Part shown: one piece after another, positions 17,609 through 26,930 of the stretch
How positions within the stretch are numbered: the stretch's first letter is position 1
Layout of the letters: every line of letters begins with the position of its first letter
Origin: Flagellimonas spongiicola
Lineage (GTDB): Bacteria > Bacteroidota > Bacteroidia > Flavobacteriales > Flavobacteriaceae
Direction of reading: 5' to 3'
Length of the DNA: 64,000 nt
Assembly: GCF_023502425.1 (NCBI RefSeq)
Contig: NZ_JAMFMA010000002.1
Span: 868,001-932,000 of the forward strand
The notes under the pieces: generated by a model
Databases searched by the model: none
What the model was told of the DNA's origin: nothing
Seen by the model: the letters and a program-made list of their open reading frames with translations, nothing else
Translations under genes and position numbers: made by a program

Positions 17609-18079
17609 TTAAAAAAGGGTCATCTGCTTTACAGGACCCTCATGTTCCAAAAGCCATTTTTTGCGATGTAATCCACCAGCATATCCTGTTAGGTCACCAT
17701 TGCTGCCAATGACCCTATGACATGGGATTACAATCCAGAGTGGGTTTTTGCCGTTGGCAGCTGCTACTGCCCGTATGGCTTTGGGGTCGCCTAAACGCTT
17801 TGAAAGCTCAAGATACGAAATTGTTTTTCCGTAGGGGATCTCTTGCAGTAAATCCCATACCTTTTTCTGGAAATCGGTTCCTTCAGGATTTAGTTTTAAG
17901 TTAAAACTTTTGCGTGTCCCTTCAAAATATTCCCTGAATTGGTAAATGGCATCTTCTAAAACTTCAGGAATTATACCTATTGGTACATCGTAATCCAAAA
18001 CTCGTGCAGAAACAAGTCCATTTACATCACCTTTAAATTCGGAAATTCCAATAGGTGTCTGTAAATAAGCAACTTCCAT
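17609..18079 (-). CDS. ogt: methylated-DNA--protein-cysteine S-methyltransferase
   Basis: Suicide repair enzyme that transfers O6-methyl groups from guanine to its own cysteine. The 156-aa protein has the DNA-binding helix-turn-helix region with the arginine finger (AIRAVAAANGKNP), then the active-site motif IPCHRVIG with Cys120, and GYAGGLHRKKWLLEHE at the end. It lacks the Ada N-terminal regulator domain. The ATG shares one base with the stop codon of the upstream CNNM gene, so the two are translationally coupled. Confidence 0.95.
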   Translation of the reverse strand: MEVAYLQTPIGISEFKGDVNGLVSARVLDYDVPIGIIPEVLEDAIYQFREYFEGTRKSFNLKLNPEGTDFQKKVWDLLQEIPYGKTISYLELSKRLGDPKAIRAVAAANGKNPLWIVIPCHRVIGSNGDLTGYAGGLHRKKWLLEHEGPVKQMTLF

Positions 18080-19200
18080 TAGTTTACTTCATTTGAATCT
18101 TCAATAATTCCTAAACGCTTGGCTCTAGCCTCCCAATTGCGTCTAGCCAAGACTTGAAGGTCTTCCACGTTGTCACTTTCGTCCATAATTTCCAATCCAA
18201 GTAAAGTTTCTATCACATCTTCTTGGGATACCAAACCACTTACGGATCCATACTCGTCAACCACAAGGGAAATGTGCTCTTTTTGTTCCACAAATTTTTC
18301 GAAAAGCTCTGGGATTGGTTTATTTCGATTGGTCACTAACAACTCCCGCTTGATAATAGAAAGTTTTTCGTTTCCTTTTTTATTGATGATAGCTTCCAAT
18401 AATTCATCTTTAAGAAAGAAACCGGTTATATTGTCCATTCTATCTTTATATAATGGTATTCTAGAAAAGCGCAATGGTCTATTCGCTTCAAAAAACTCCT
18501 TGATGGTAGTATCCTCGGAGGCAACCTTCATCACCGTCCTAGGCGTCATGACATCCTTGGCTAGAATTTCATCGAACTTAAGTAGGTTTTTAATCACTTT
18601 TGATTCCGATTCCTGAAAGACGCCTTCTTCATGGGCAATATCTGTCATGGCGGTAAAATCTTCCCTGCTCAGAACACTTCCATGGTGTCCTTTTTTGCCT
18701 ATTAACTTGGTGAAAAGTTGCAATAACCATAATAATCCTGTCCATTTCAACAAGAATACCATGATACGGAGTGATTTGGCTGTAAAATTGGCAAGGCGTT
18801 TCCAATACGTTGCGCCAATGGTTTTCGGGATAATTTCAGATGCAACAAGAATCAAGATGGTCATTATTGTGGAAACAACGCCCACCATTAAATCTTCGGT
18901 AAATTCAAATCCAAACAACTTTCTTGGGGTGCTACCGTACAAGTTGGCGTAGGCCACTTTTGCCTCTACACCTACTAAAATAGCGCCAACTGTATGTGCT
19001 ATGGTATTAAGGGTCAAGATGGCAATCAGCGGTTTGTCCACATCTTTTTTCAACTCTTCCAACTGCGCTGCATATTCCTTGCCTTCCTGTTTTTTGAGAT
19101 TGACAAATGTTGGTGTAATACTCAGAAGTACAGCTTCTAGAATTGAACACAAAAAAGAAAAAAATATAGAAACAAAGGCGTAAAAGAGGAGTAATCCCAT
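18079..19200 (-). CDS. CNNM-domain (DUF21) plus CBS-pair membrane protein
   Basis: Predicted inner-membrane protein of 373 aa, related to hemolysin C and to Mg2+/Co2+ efflux factors (CorC/CNNM). The N-terminal DUF21/CNNM domain (about residues 1-185) has several hydrophobic helices; a pair of CBS domains follows (about 200-335; note DVMTPRTVM and YGSVSGLVSQEDVIETLLG). The CorC_HlyC C-terminal domain found in longer relatives is absent; the chain ends in a short basic tail. A divalent-cation transport role is inferred from the family. It is coupled to ogt downstream by a one-base overlap. Confidence 0.88.
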   Translation of the reverse strand: MGLLLFYAFVSIFFSFLCSILEAVLLSITPTFVNLKKQEGKEYAAQLEELKKDVDKPLIAILTLNTIAHTVGAILVGVEAKVAYANLYGSTPRKLFGFEFTEDLMVGVVSTIMTILILVASEIIPKTIGATYWKRLANFTAKSLRIMVFLLKWTGLLWLLQLFTKLIGKKGHHGSVLSREDFTAMTDIAHEEGVFQESESKVIKNLLKFDEILAKDVMTPRTVMKVASEDTTIKEFFEANRPLRFSRIPLYKDRMDNITGFFLKDELLEAIINKKGNEKLSIIKRELLVTNRNKPIPELFEKFVEQKEHISLVVDEYGSVSGLVSQEDVIETLLGLEIMDESDNVEDLQVLARRNWEARAKRLGIIEDSNEVN

Positions 19201-19251
19201 AGGTCTTAACTGTTGCTACTAAGGTAATTAATAGGAATGAATTGGAACGGC

Positions 19252-20556
19252 TCAATCAACAAGAGCATCATAAAAAATATCTTGAAGCGAAGTTCTAATG
19301 TTTAACTCGTAAAGTTTGCGGTGTGTGCGATAGGGATGAACACGATTGGAAAGAAAAATAAATACCAATTGGTTTTCCGGGTCAGCCCATACAAAAGTGC
19401 CTGTAAATCCAGCATGTCCAAAGCTTTTAGCACTGGTTTTAGGCGATGGATATGCATCTTCAAGCGCCAAGGTATCATTGCCAATTAGGGGCTTGTCAAA
19501 ACCTAAACCTCTTCGATTTTCATTTTCTGGATATTGTATTTTGGTAAATTCCGCTACGGTTTTTCGGGAAATTAGTTGATTCCCGTCCATGGTTTGACCC
19601 ATATTCTGATAAAACAGTAGCATCTTGGCCAAATCATCCGCGCTACCAAACAAGCCTGCATTTCCTGAGACTCCTCCCATTAAGGCCGCATTTTCGTCAT
19701 GAACCCAATTTCGCACCAGAGTTTTGCGGAATAAGGTGTCAATTTCCGTTGGAACAATTTTATTGGGATAACCCTTGGTTTGAGGATTAAACCCTAATGT
19801 TTGGCAGTTCAAAGGAGTGTAAAAGGTTTTTTGAAGATAAGTTTCATAATCCATTCCTGTTAATCGGGTGATTAATTCTGGATAGATTAGAAAACTTAAT
19901 CCAGAATACCGATATTTTTTAACATCGGAAACCTTGGATCGCTTAATAATTCGGTACATTTTCTTTTGGTACCTGTCACTAATAAAAAGACTGTCATAGA
20001 CCTGCTTGGTAAAGTGATTTGAGCTTTCATTACGGAGGTATTTCCGTTTCGGTTTACCTTGTTTGGTCACTTTATCCAGGAATATGATATAAGGTATCAG
20101 GCCTGCTTGATGACTTAGGATTTCACGAAGCGTCAAATCTTTTTTGTCCTTTACGTTGCGCCATGACGTCCAATAGGTGCTGAAAGGAGCATCCAAATTC
20201 AATTTTCCTTCATCAACAAGCTTCATCAGAGCAGGTAATGGCCCAAGAATTTTAGTAACAGAAGCTAAATCATAGATGTCATTTTTAGCTACAGCTTGAA
20301 TACTGTCATAGGTATGGAATCCGTATGTCTTATGGAATACGATCTCATTGTTTTTAGCTACCAATACTTGTGCTCCTGGAAATGCTTTTTCATGAATTCC
20401 GAGTTGCATCACTGAATCTACTTTGGATTCCATCAGGGTTTTACCTTGTTGCGGAGAAGCCTGATTTTCAGCTTCCATTTTTGACTGACAAAGCCCAATT
20501 TGACTTGTTAGCAATGCGACTAGAAGGACAAGATTTTTCATGGTTGGTAGTTGCAT
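19252..20556 (-). CDS. secreted serine hydrolase, class C beta-lactamase-like
   Basis: Penicillin-binding-protein/beta-lactamase fold enzyme of 434 aa, exported by an N-terminal signal (MKNLVLLVALLTSQIGLCQ; M6 at 20541 is an alternative start). The nucleophile motif SxxK is SVTK at 99-102 and the Tyr motif is probably YSGL near 217. The KTG-equivalent box is replaced by HAGFTGT, as in esterase/D-aminopeptidase-like members. Homologues act on peptidoglycan fragments or small esters, and true beta-lactamase activity is unlikely. It is 8 bp after hemB, so probably on the heme transcript. Confidence 0.87.
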   Translation of the reverse strand: MQLPTMKNLVLLVALLTSQIGLCQSKMEAENQASPQQGKTLMESKVDSVMQLGIHEKAFPGAQVLVAKNNEIVFHKTYGFHTYDSIQAVAKNDIYDLASVTKILGPLPALMKLVDEGKLNLDAPFSTYWTSWRNVKDKKDLTLREILSHQAGLIPYIIFLDKVTKQGKPKRKYLRNESSNHFTKQVYDSLFISDRYQKKMYRIIKRSKVSDVKKYRYSGLSFLIYPELITRLTGMDYETYLQKTFYTPLNCQTLGFNPQTKGYPNKIVPTEIDTLFRKTLVRNWVHDENAALMGGVSGNAGLFGSADDLAKMLLFYQNMGQTMDGNQLISRKTVAEFTKIQYPENENRRGLGFDKPLIGNDTLALEDAYPSPKTSAKSFGHAGFTGTFVWADPENQLVFIFLSNRVHPYRTHRKLYELNIRTSLQDIFYDALVD

Positions 20557-20564
20557 ATGTGAAG

Positions 20565-21554
20565 TTAGGAATGTATCCGGACAAAATCCTTTGCAAAATA
20601 ACTAGCGATGATGTTCGCTCCAGCACGTTTAATAGCTAGAAGTTGTTCCATCATAACCGTGTCATGGTCTAACCATCCTTTTTCCGCCGCAGCTTTGAGC
20701 ATTGCATATTCACCAGAGACTTGATAAACGGCAACTGGGACATCAACTTCATTTTTGATTTCACGGACAATATCCAAATAGGGTAGACCGGGCTTCACCA
20801 TTACAATATCAGCACCTTCATCCACGTCCATTTGCGTTTCCCGAATGGCTTCAAATCGGTTTGCAGGATCCATTTGATAGGTTTTCTTATCCTTAGGAAC
20901 ATTTTCAATATCCACTGGAGCTGAATCCAAAGCATCCCTGAATGGTCCATAAAACCCACTGGCATACTTTGCCGAATAACTCATAATACCTGTTTGCTGA
21001 TATCCTTCGTCTTCGAGGGCTTCGCGAATGGTCAGGATTCTACCATCCATCATATCGCTAGGGGCAACAAAATCCGCACCTGCCTGAGCATGGGAGACGC
21101 TCATTTCTGCGAGAACCTCAGCTGTTTCATCATTAAGAATTTGTCCTTCGGCTACAATTCCGTCATGGCCATAGGATGAGAACGGGTCCAATGCAACATC
21201 GGTCATCACCAACATGTCAGGGCATGCCGACTTTACGGTTTTTATGGCCCTTTGCATCAAACCATCTGGATTTAATGCTTCGGTTCCTTTATTGTCCTTG
21301 AGTTTGTCATCAACTTTTACAAAAAGCAATACGGCGCACAATCCCATATTCCATAATTCCTTGATTTCTTTTTCCAGATAATCCAAACTCATGCGATAGT
21401 AATTGGGCATGGATGGAATTTCTTCCTTGACCCCTTTCCCTTCAACTACAAAGAGTGGTACCAAAAAATCATCTGGCGTCACAATGGTTTCACGAACCAA
21501 TCTCCTTATGGCTTCAGTGGTTCGTAGTCTTCTATTTCGAATTAATGGATACAT
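20565..21554 (-). CDS. hemB: delta-aminolevulinic acid dehydratase (porphobilinogen synthase)
   Basis: Condenses two molecules of 5-aminolevulinate to porphobilinogen. The 329-aa protein has both Schiff-base lysine regions (SYSAKYASGFYGPF and VMVKPGLPYLD). The metal region reads DVALDPFSSYGHDG: Asp residues replace the Cys triad of zinc enzymes, so a Mg-type enzyme is expected. It lies within the heme operon, 15 bp after PhzF and 8 bp before the serine hydrolase. Confidence 0.96.
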   Translation of the reverse strand: MYPLIRNRRLRTTEAIRRLVRETIVTPDDFLVPLFVVEGKGVKEEIPSMPNYYRMSLDYLEKEIKELWNMGLCAVLLFVKVDDKLKDNKGTEALNPDGLMQRAIKTVKSACPDMLVMTDVALDPFSSYGHDGIVAEGQILNDETAEVLAEMSVSHAQAGADFVAPSDMMDGRILTIREALEDEGYQQTGIMSYSAKYASGFYGPFRDALDSAPVDIENVPKDKKTYQMDPANRFEAIRETQMDVDEGADIVMVKPGLPYLDIVREIKNEVDVPVAVYQVSGEYAMLKAAAEKGWLDHDTVMMEQLLAIKRAGANIIASYFAKDFVRIHS

Positions 21555-21569
21555 GTATTTGGGTTTATG

Positions 21570-22358
21570 CTAAACATTTATTTCTCCAACTAAATAGGGT
21601 ACTGCCTTCCCAGAAATTTTAATGCGATCTCCTAAGTCTTCACAAATGAGGTCGCCACCACGTTTGGACAACTGTTTGGCAGTAAGTTTGGTTTTACCCA
21701 GAACTTTGGACCAGTAAGGCGTCATGGATGTATGCGCTGAACCGGTAACAGGGTCCTCTGGAATTCCGCATTGGGGCGCAAAGAATCTGGATACAAAATC
21801 CACTTCTTTTCCTGGTGCAGAAACAATTACACCGCGACAATCCAATTGATCTAAAAGATGGAAATTTGGTTTAATGGCTTCAATCTCGTCCTGAGAGTTA
21901 TAGATCAGCAGATAATCCGTTTTTCCTTTAATGGTTTTTATCGGTGTGAGGCCAATGGCATTGTTTATTTCTGTTATTCCGCGTAAAGATGCGGTTTGAT
22001 CTGCGGGAAAATCCAATGTCATCATTCCATTTGGATGACGTTCAACAGCAAGGGCCCCACTACGCGGGGAATGGAAATTGATAAGGTCATCTGGAACGCC
22101 GTGATAATTAAAAAGTACATAGGCTGTGGCCAAGGTGGCATGTCCACATAAATCCACTTCAGTTTCCGGGGTAAACCATCGTAGTTCAAATACATTGTTT
22201 TTTTGAACCACAAATGCGGTCTCTGCAAGATTGTTTTCTTCGGCAATTTTTTGCATTAATTGCGAGTCCATCCACGAATCCAAAATACAAACGGCTGCTG
22301 GGTTTCCTCCAAAAACGTGATCAGTAAAAGCGTCTATTTGGTATAAGGTCAGTTTCAT
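21570..22358 (-). CDS. PhzF family isomerase-like protein
   Basis: Member of the PhzF/diaminopimelate-epimerase fold, 262 aa. Family landmarks are the opening YQIDAFTDHVFGGNPAAV, with the catalytic Glu in ENNLAETAFV, the phrase DLCGHATLATAYVLF, and PEDPVTGSAHTSMTPYW near the C-terminus. PhzF itself isomerises a phenazine precursor, but there are no phenazine genes here, so the substrate is unknown. Placement between hemF and hemB with 15-16 bp gaps suggests co-expression with heme synthesis. Confidence 0.9.
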   Translation of the reverse strand: MKLTLYQIDAFTDHVFGGNPAAVCILDSWMDSQLMQKIAEENNLAETAFVVQKNNVFELRWFTPETEVDLCGHATLATAYVLFNYHGVPDDLINFHSPRSGALAVERHPNGMMTLDFPADQTASLRGITEINNAIGLTPIKTIKGKTDYLLIYNSQDEIEAIKPNFHLLDQLDCRGVIVSAPGKEVDFVSRFFAPQCGIPEDPVTGSAHTSMTPYWSKVLGKTKLTAKQLSKRGGDLICEDLGDRIKISGKAVPYLVGEINV

Positions 22359-22374
22359 AGTATAAAACTAATCA

Positions 22375-23277
22375 TTAAACCCAGGATTTGGGGCTTTTGA
22401 GTACCTTAATGAGTTTTTCCTCTGGACTTCCTGCCTCGGGGGTATGATCATAACGCCATTGCACATGTGGCGGTAAGCTCATGAGTATGCTTTCTATTCT
22501 GCCATTGGTTTTCAATCCAAATAAGGTCCCTTTGTCATGAACAAGGTTGAATTCCACATAACGTCCACGTCTTATTTCCTGCCAATCCCTTTGGTTTTGG
22601 GAATATTCAAGCACTCTTCTTTTTAAAACGATTGGTATATAAGCGTCAAGGAAGCTGTCTCCTACTTCAGAGACGAAAGCATACCAATCTTTCATATTCG
22701 TCGCATCTGTTTTTTTACAATAATCAAAGAACAAGCCGCCAATACCTCGAGCTTCATTTCGGTGGCTATTCCAAAAATAGTCATCACATTTTTGCTTATA
22801 GTTTGGGTAAAACTCTGGATTATGTTTGTCGCAGGCAGTTTTGCAAACGGTATGAAAATGAATTGCGTCCTCTTCAAATAAATAATAGGGCGTTAGGTCC
22901 TGGCCTCCACCAAACCATTGATCCACAATGGCACCTGTTTTGTCGTACATTTCAAAATATCGCCAATTGGCATGCACGGTAGGCACCATTGGGCTTTTTG
23001 GATGCAGTACAAGACTTAACCCGCAGGCAAAAAAGTCAGCATCTTCCACACCAAAATAGTTTTGCATACTCTTGGGAAGTTCGCCATGTACTGCAGAAAT
23101 ATTTACGCCACCTTTTTCAAAGACATTCCCATTTTGGATGACACGAGTTCGGCCACCCCCACCTTCAGGTCTTTTCCATAGATCTTCTTCAAATTTGGCT
23201 TTGCCATCAATTTCCTCCAACTTGCTCGTGATGGTATCCTGCAGTACTTGGATGTAATTGTAGAATTGTTCTTTCAT
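22375..23277 (-). CDS. hemF: oxygen-dependent coproporphyrinogen III oxidase
   Basis: Aerobic oxidative decarboxylation of coproporphyrinogen III to protoporphyrinogen IX. The 300-aa length and motifs are typical: GGGGRTRVI, FACGLSLVLHPKSPMVPTVH, WFGGGQDLTPYY, RGIGGLFFDY and RGRYVEFNLVHDKGT. An O2-dependent enzyme implies that heme is made aerobically; hemN may exist elsewhere. It overlaps the preceding DUF6973-like gene by 4 bp and is 16 bp ahead of PhzF. Confidence 0.97.
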   Translation of the reverse strand: MKEQFYNYIQVLQDTITSKLEEIDGKAKFEEDLWKRPEGGGGRTRVIQNGNVFEKGGVNISAVHGELPKSMQNYFGVEDADFFACGLSLVLHPKSPMVPTVHANWRYFEMYDKTGAIVDQWFGGGQDLTPYYLFEEDAIHFHTVCKTACDKHNPEFYPNYKQKCDDYFWNSHRNEARGIGGLFFDYCKKTDATNMKDWYAFVSEVGDSFLDAYIPIVLKRRVLEYSQNQRDWQEIRRGRYVEFNLVHDKGTLFGLKTNGRIESILMSLPPHVQWRYDHTPEAGSPEEKLIKVLKSPKSWV

Positions 23278-23768
23278 TTGGTTTGGATTATATGGACTAG
23301 TTTGTTTTCAAGATTTTGGAGGTTGGAATTATCGTCGATAAAAACGGATTCCTTGACCATTTCTATCAAGATGCGCTTTACCTCATCTTGGGTGTTGTCT
23401 TTATATTTTTTAAATACATTCCGACCCAATGAATTGTTGTGTAAATCCATTTTTTTGGCCAAGGGTTCATTTGGGAAGGCCTCTTCATGCCAATTAGTAA
23501 CTTCTGTAGTCCAATCCACAGCTTTAGCTTCTTTTTTGCGCACTCGATAACAATTTAAGGCAATCGTATAGTTCCAATATGCATGTCTGAAGCCATTGGC
23601 AGGAACATTTTTATGATGCGCATCACCATAAAGGTCTGTTGCAACTGAAATACAATGCCGAGTTGCCTTAATTGTTGGAATAACGAAAAGTGGATTTTTT
23701 AGACATAGGACCAATAGTCTCCCGATATTTTTAATTCCAACCCGCGATAATGTTCGTAGCATTCCCAT
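23274..23768 (-). CDS. uncharacterised protein, DUF6973-like
   Basis: Function unknown. The 164-aa soluble protein contains a pattern of His/Asn residues (NGFRHAYWNY around 58-67 and MDLHNNSLGR around 106-115) that I associate, with moderate confidence, with DUF6973. The N-terminus is basic and moderately hydrophobic (about residues 15-35). It overlaps hemF by 4 bp and follows the GNAT gene by 12 bp, so it is translated as part of the heme operon. The conserved His and Asn spacing would suit metal binding, but this is only inference. Confidence 0.72.
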   Translation of the reverse strand: MGMLRTLSRVGIKNIGRLLVLCLKNPLFVIPTIKATRHCISVATDLYGDAHHKNVPANGFRHAYWNYTIALNCYRVRKKEAKAVDWTTEVTNWHEEAFPNEPLAKKMDLHNNSLGRNVFKKYKDNTQDEVKRILIEMVKESVFIDDNSNLQNLENKLVHIIQTK

Positions 23769-23780
23769 TCAAAATACTGG

Positions 23781-24332
23781 TTATGCTGATTTGTTATTTT
23801 CCAATTCGTAAAGTTGCATATCCAAAATGGTACCGCTTCCAGTCGTATGTTCCTTTTCTAGGGTTTTCTTCCAAATAAACCCATTTTTTTCTGCTACCCG
23901 AATACTGGCATGATTGGATTCATGCGCAATAATTTCGAGGATATCAAAATCATGTGTTTCAAAGGTCCAATTACAAATTTCTTTAACGGCTTGGCTCATG
24001 ATACCTTGACCTTCAAATCGGTAACTTATACAATAGGCCACCTCTGCTTTCTTAGTAGATTTTCTTAGTTCTTTGACGAAAATCAATCCTATAATTGTCC
24101 TGTTCGTGTTTTCCTTAATGGTGAATATATATTCTTCTCCCGATATAAAGGATTTACTTTTATTGTGAACAAACAATTCGGAAACTGTTGGCGTACTATT
24201 CTCTCTTAGGGTTATTGGAAAGTACTCTTTTAAACGTGACTCGTTTGACACAACAAAATCACATAACCGCCAAGCATCTTTTACTTGGATGGGACTTATG
24301 CTATAGTTGCCAAATGTAATGTCAGTTTCCAA
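23781..24332 (-). CDS. GNAT family N-acetyltransferase (RimJ/RimL type)
   Basis: Acetyl-CoA-dependent acetyltransferase of 183 aa in the RimJ/RimL group: YSISPIQVKDAWRL opening, AYCISYRFEGQGIMSQAVKEI with the CoA-binding (R/Q)GxG/A-like loop near 105-120, and ESNHASIRVAEKNGFIW near 145-160. The acceptor (a protein N-terminus or small amine) is unknown. It sits between hemE and the DUF6973-like gene with gaps of 16 and 12 bp. Why an acetyltransferase is carried in a heme operon is not clear. Confidence 0.88.
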   Translation of the reverse strand: METDITFGNYSISPIQVKDAWRLCDFVVSNESRLKEYFPITLRENSTPTVSELFVHNKSKSFISGEEYIFTIKENTNRTIIGLIFVKELRKSTKKAEVAYCISYRFEGQGIMSQAVKEICNWTFETHDFDILEIIAHESNHASIRVAEKNGFIWKKTLEKEHTTGSGTILDMQLYELENNKSA

Positions 24333-24348
24333 GGCAATCGTATTATTC

Positions 24349-25368
24349 TTAATATGATTTTACTGCTTCAATAAACGCTTGGGCATTCTCTACGGGAATG
24401 TTAGGAAGAATTCCATGGCCTAGGTTTACTATGTACTTGTCTTTTCCAAAATCCCTAATCATTTGGGTTACCATATCCTTGATTTTCTCTGGAGGGGACA
24501 ATAATCGCGCAGGATCAAAATTGCCTTGAAGCGTAATAGCACCTCCGGTAAGGTATCGAGCATTTTGAGCAGAACAAGTCCAATCAACACCCACTGCAGA
24601 AGCCCCGGAATTAGCCATTTCACGCAATGCAAACCAGCACCCTTTTCCAAAAACAATTACAGGTGCTTCGTCCTTAAGTGCATCTACAATTTGTTGGATA
24701 TAAGGCCATGAAAATTCTTGGTAATCTACTGGAGATAACATTCCTCCCCAAGAATCAAATACTTGAACCGCATTTACTCCAGCTTTAACTTTCTCCTTTA
24801 AATAGTTAATCGTGGTATCCGTGATTTTTTGCAAAAGTGAATGCGCCAGTTTGGGTTGTGTAAAACAAAGGCCTCTAGCTTTATCAAAACTTTTACTGCC
24901 TTGACCTTCCACGCAATAACAAAGAATAGTCCATGGGGAACCAGCGAAACCAATTAGTGGAATTTCATCATTCAATTTTTCCTTGGTCATTTTAATGGCA
25001 TCAAAGACATAACCTAATGTCTCATGCACATCGGGAACAATAACCTTGTCCAAATCTTTTGCTGTACGAATGGGGTTTGGTAGGTAAGGCCCAAAATTAG
25101 GTTTCATTTCCACTTCAATATCCATGGCTTGGGGAATGACCAAAATGTCACTGAACAGAATGGCTGCATCCATTCCGTAGCGTCGAATGGGTTGTACCGT
25201 GATTTCCGATGCTAGTTCTGGAGTTTGACACCGCGTGAAGAAATCATATTTTTTCCGGAGTTCCATGAATTCGGGAAGATACCTTCCTGCTTGACGCATC
25301 ATCCAGACTGGAGGGCGATTTACAGTTTCTCCTTTTAAGGCTCTTAAAAATAAATCGTTCTTAATCAT
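24349..25368 (-). CDS. hemE: uroporphyrinogen decarboxylase
   Basis: Removes four carboxyl groups from uroporphyrinogen III to give coproporphyrinogen III. The 339-aa protein has the N-terminal signature [16 protein letters not shown] (residues 18-33), the active-site Asp in [22 protein letters not shown] in the middle, and [11 protein letters not shown] with the conserved His near the end. It overlaps hemD by 8 bp on one side and is 16 bp from the GNAT gene on the other. Confidence 0.97.
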   Translation of the reverse strand: MIKNDLFLRALKGETVNRPPVWMMRQAGRYLPEFMELRKKYDFFTRCQTPELASEITVQPIRRYGMDAAILFSDILVIPQAMDIEVEMKPNFGPYLPNPIRTAKDLDKVIVPDVHETLGYVFDAIKMTKEKLNDEIPLIGFAGSPWTILCYCVEGQGSKSFDKARGLCFTQPKLAHSLLQKITDTTINYLKEKVKAGVNAVQVFDSWGGMLSPVDYQEFSWPYIQQIVDALKDEAPVIVFGKGCWFALREMANSGASAVGVDWTCSAQNARYLTGGAITLQGNFDPARLLSPPEKIKDMVTQMIRDFGKDKYIVNLGHGILPNIPVENAQAFIEAVKSY

Positions 25369-26026
25369 GTTCTTTAAAATATTTTATGGCTTGAACTAGT
25401 ACGTTTTCCACAGTTGGACGATTCGCTACTATTATGTTATTTGTGTGTTTTTTGGCTTCTTCAGCTGTAGTATTCCCAATGCAAAATATAACGCTATCAC
25501 CTAGGTTATTTGCGTGCATATAACTTTTTATACCACTTGGACTAAAAAACAGAATGCCGTCAAATAACCTAACAAACTTTTTTGGTTTTAAATGTGATTG
25601 ATAGGTTGTGATTTCTTTATACCGAACGTTATTATTTAATAAAACTTCTGGTAAATCTGGTCTTCTCATATTTCCGGAGAAAAACAAAAAAGACTCATTT
25701 TCATGATGATTTGAAAGATAATTGGCCAATTCTAGGGCATTTTCGGCTGTTTTTCCAACAACTAGACCATTTTCTTGCAAATAGTGTTTTGTCTTACTGC
25801 CAACACAAAAACACGTATATTTTTTGATATCAGCCTTGTCCACTGATTCCAAGAATCCTATCACCCCATTTTTACTCGTGAAAATCAATTGGGTAAAATC
25901 TTGAGGTATCTTGACGGGCAAATATTCGATTTCCAGCGCTGCGTAGCTCACCAAACCAATACCCGAATTGAGAAAAAGTTCCTTTTGCGCGGGACTTAAT
26001 ACCTTAGTGGAGAGTACTGTTTTCAT
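25361..26026 (-). CDS. hemD: uroporphyrinogen-III synthase
   Basis: Cyclises hydroxymethylbilane to uroporphyrinogen III with inversion of ring D. This fast-evolving family shows few fixed motifs, but the 221-aa size, two-domain alpha/beta layout, [14 protein letters not shown] (near 48-61), a late [14 protein letters not shown] and [13 protein letters not shown] all fit. Its position between hemC (23-bp overlap) and hemE (8-bp overlap) fixes the identification. The overlaps suggest translational coupling across hemC-hemD-hemE. Confidence 0.92.
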   Translation of the reverse strand: MKTVLSTKVLSPAQKELFLNSGIGLVSYAALEIEYLPVKIPQDFTQLIFTSKNGVIGFLESVDKADIKKYTCFCVGSKTKHYLQENGLVVGKTAENALELANYLSNHHENESFLFFSGNMRRPDLPEVLLNNNVRYKEITTYQSHLKPKKFVRLFDGILFFSPSGIKSYMHANNLGDSVIFCIGNTTAEEAKKHTNNIIVANRPTVENVLVQAIKYFKEHD

Positions 26027-26930
26027 TCCTGATCAGATCCATAAGTTTTACCCCGCCATTGGCAAGAATTTCCTTGGCACATGTGCTGCCAAAATCTTGC
26101 GTTTGATTCAACTTTATTTGACGTTCAATCTCAATCTTTTCCTTACCATCCAAAGAATACAAAACACCTTTAAAATGGACTTGTTCTGTGTTGATTTCCG
26201 CCAAAGCTCCAATTGGTGCCGTACAGCCTCCCTCCAAAGTTCTTAGGAAGTCTCGTTCAATTGCGGTAGCCACTTCAGTTTCTTTATGGTTAAGTTGCGA
26301 CAAGGCTTCTAAACAATGCGCATCATTTTCCATGGCAACAACCATCATTGCTCCTTGTGCAGGTGCAGGAACCATCCAATCCAAATCCATGACATCTTTT
26401 GGCAGTAATTTGATGCGTTTTAGTCCTGCTTTGGCAAAAATTGCGCCTTGCCAGTCATTTTCTATGAGTTTTAAAAGTCGCGTATTTACATTTCCGCGCA
26501 AATCAACCACATTGTGATGTGGAAATTTATTCAACCATTGGGCTTTACGTCTTAAACTGCCTGTTGCTATGGTGACATTGCCTTCGTTTTCAAGAAAATC
26601 CAAGCCCTTGTGCACCAAAATATCCTGGGTAACTTCGCGTTCCAAAACAGCTGCTTGTACAATTCCTTTTGGTAAAAGCGTAGGAACATCCTTCATGGAA
26701 TGTACAGCAATATCAATCTGACCTTTTAACATTGCAATATCCAAGGTCTTGGTAAAAATTCCTGTAATCCCTAGTTCATAAAGCGGTTTGTCCAAAACCT
26801 GGTCCCCAGTGGACTTTATGGGAACTAAAATGGTGTCGAACCCTAAACTTTCCAGTTTTTCCTGAACTGTATTGGCCTGCCATAACGCCAATTCGCTATC
26901 GCGTGTTCCGATTCGGATGATTTTCTTCAT
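26004..26930 (-). CDS. hemC: hydroxymethylbilane synthase (porphobilinogen deaminase)
   Basis: Polymerises four porphobilinogens into hydroxymethylbilane. The 308-aa chain has IGTRDSELALWQAN at the start, catalytic Asp81 in VHSMKDVPT, substrate-binding arginines in ATGSLRRKAQ, and the dipyrromethane cofactor cysteine in EGGCTAPIG (Cys236). It overlaps hemA by 4 bp and hemD by 23 bp. Confidence 0.97.
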   Translation of the reverse strand: MKKIIRIGTRDSELALWQANTVQEKLESLGFDTILVPIKSTGDQVLDKPLYELGITGIFTKTLDIAMLKGQIDIAVHSMKDVPTLLPKGIVQAAVLEREVTQDILVHKGLDFLENEGNVTIATGSLRRKAQWLNKFPHHNVVDLRGNVNTRLLKLIENDWQGAIFAKAGLKRIKLLPKDVMDLDWMVPAPAQGAMMVVAMENDAHCLEALSQLNHKETEVATAIERDFLRTLEGGCTAPIGALAEINTEQVHFKGVLYSLDGKEKIEIERQIKLNQTQDFGSTCAKEILANGGVKLMDLIRNENSTLH

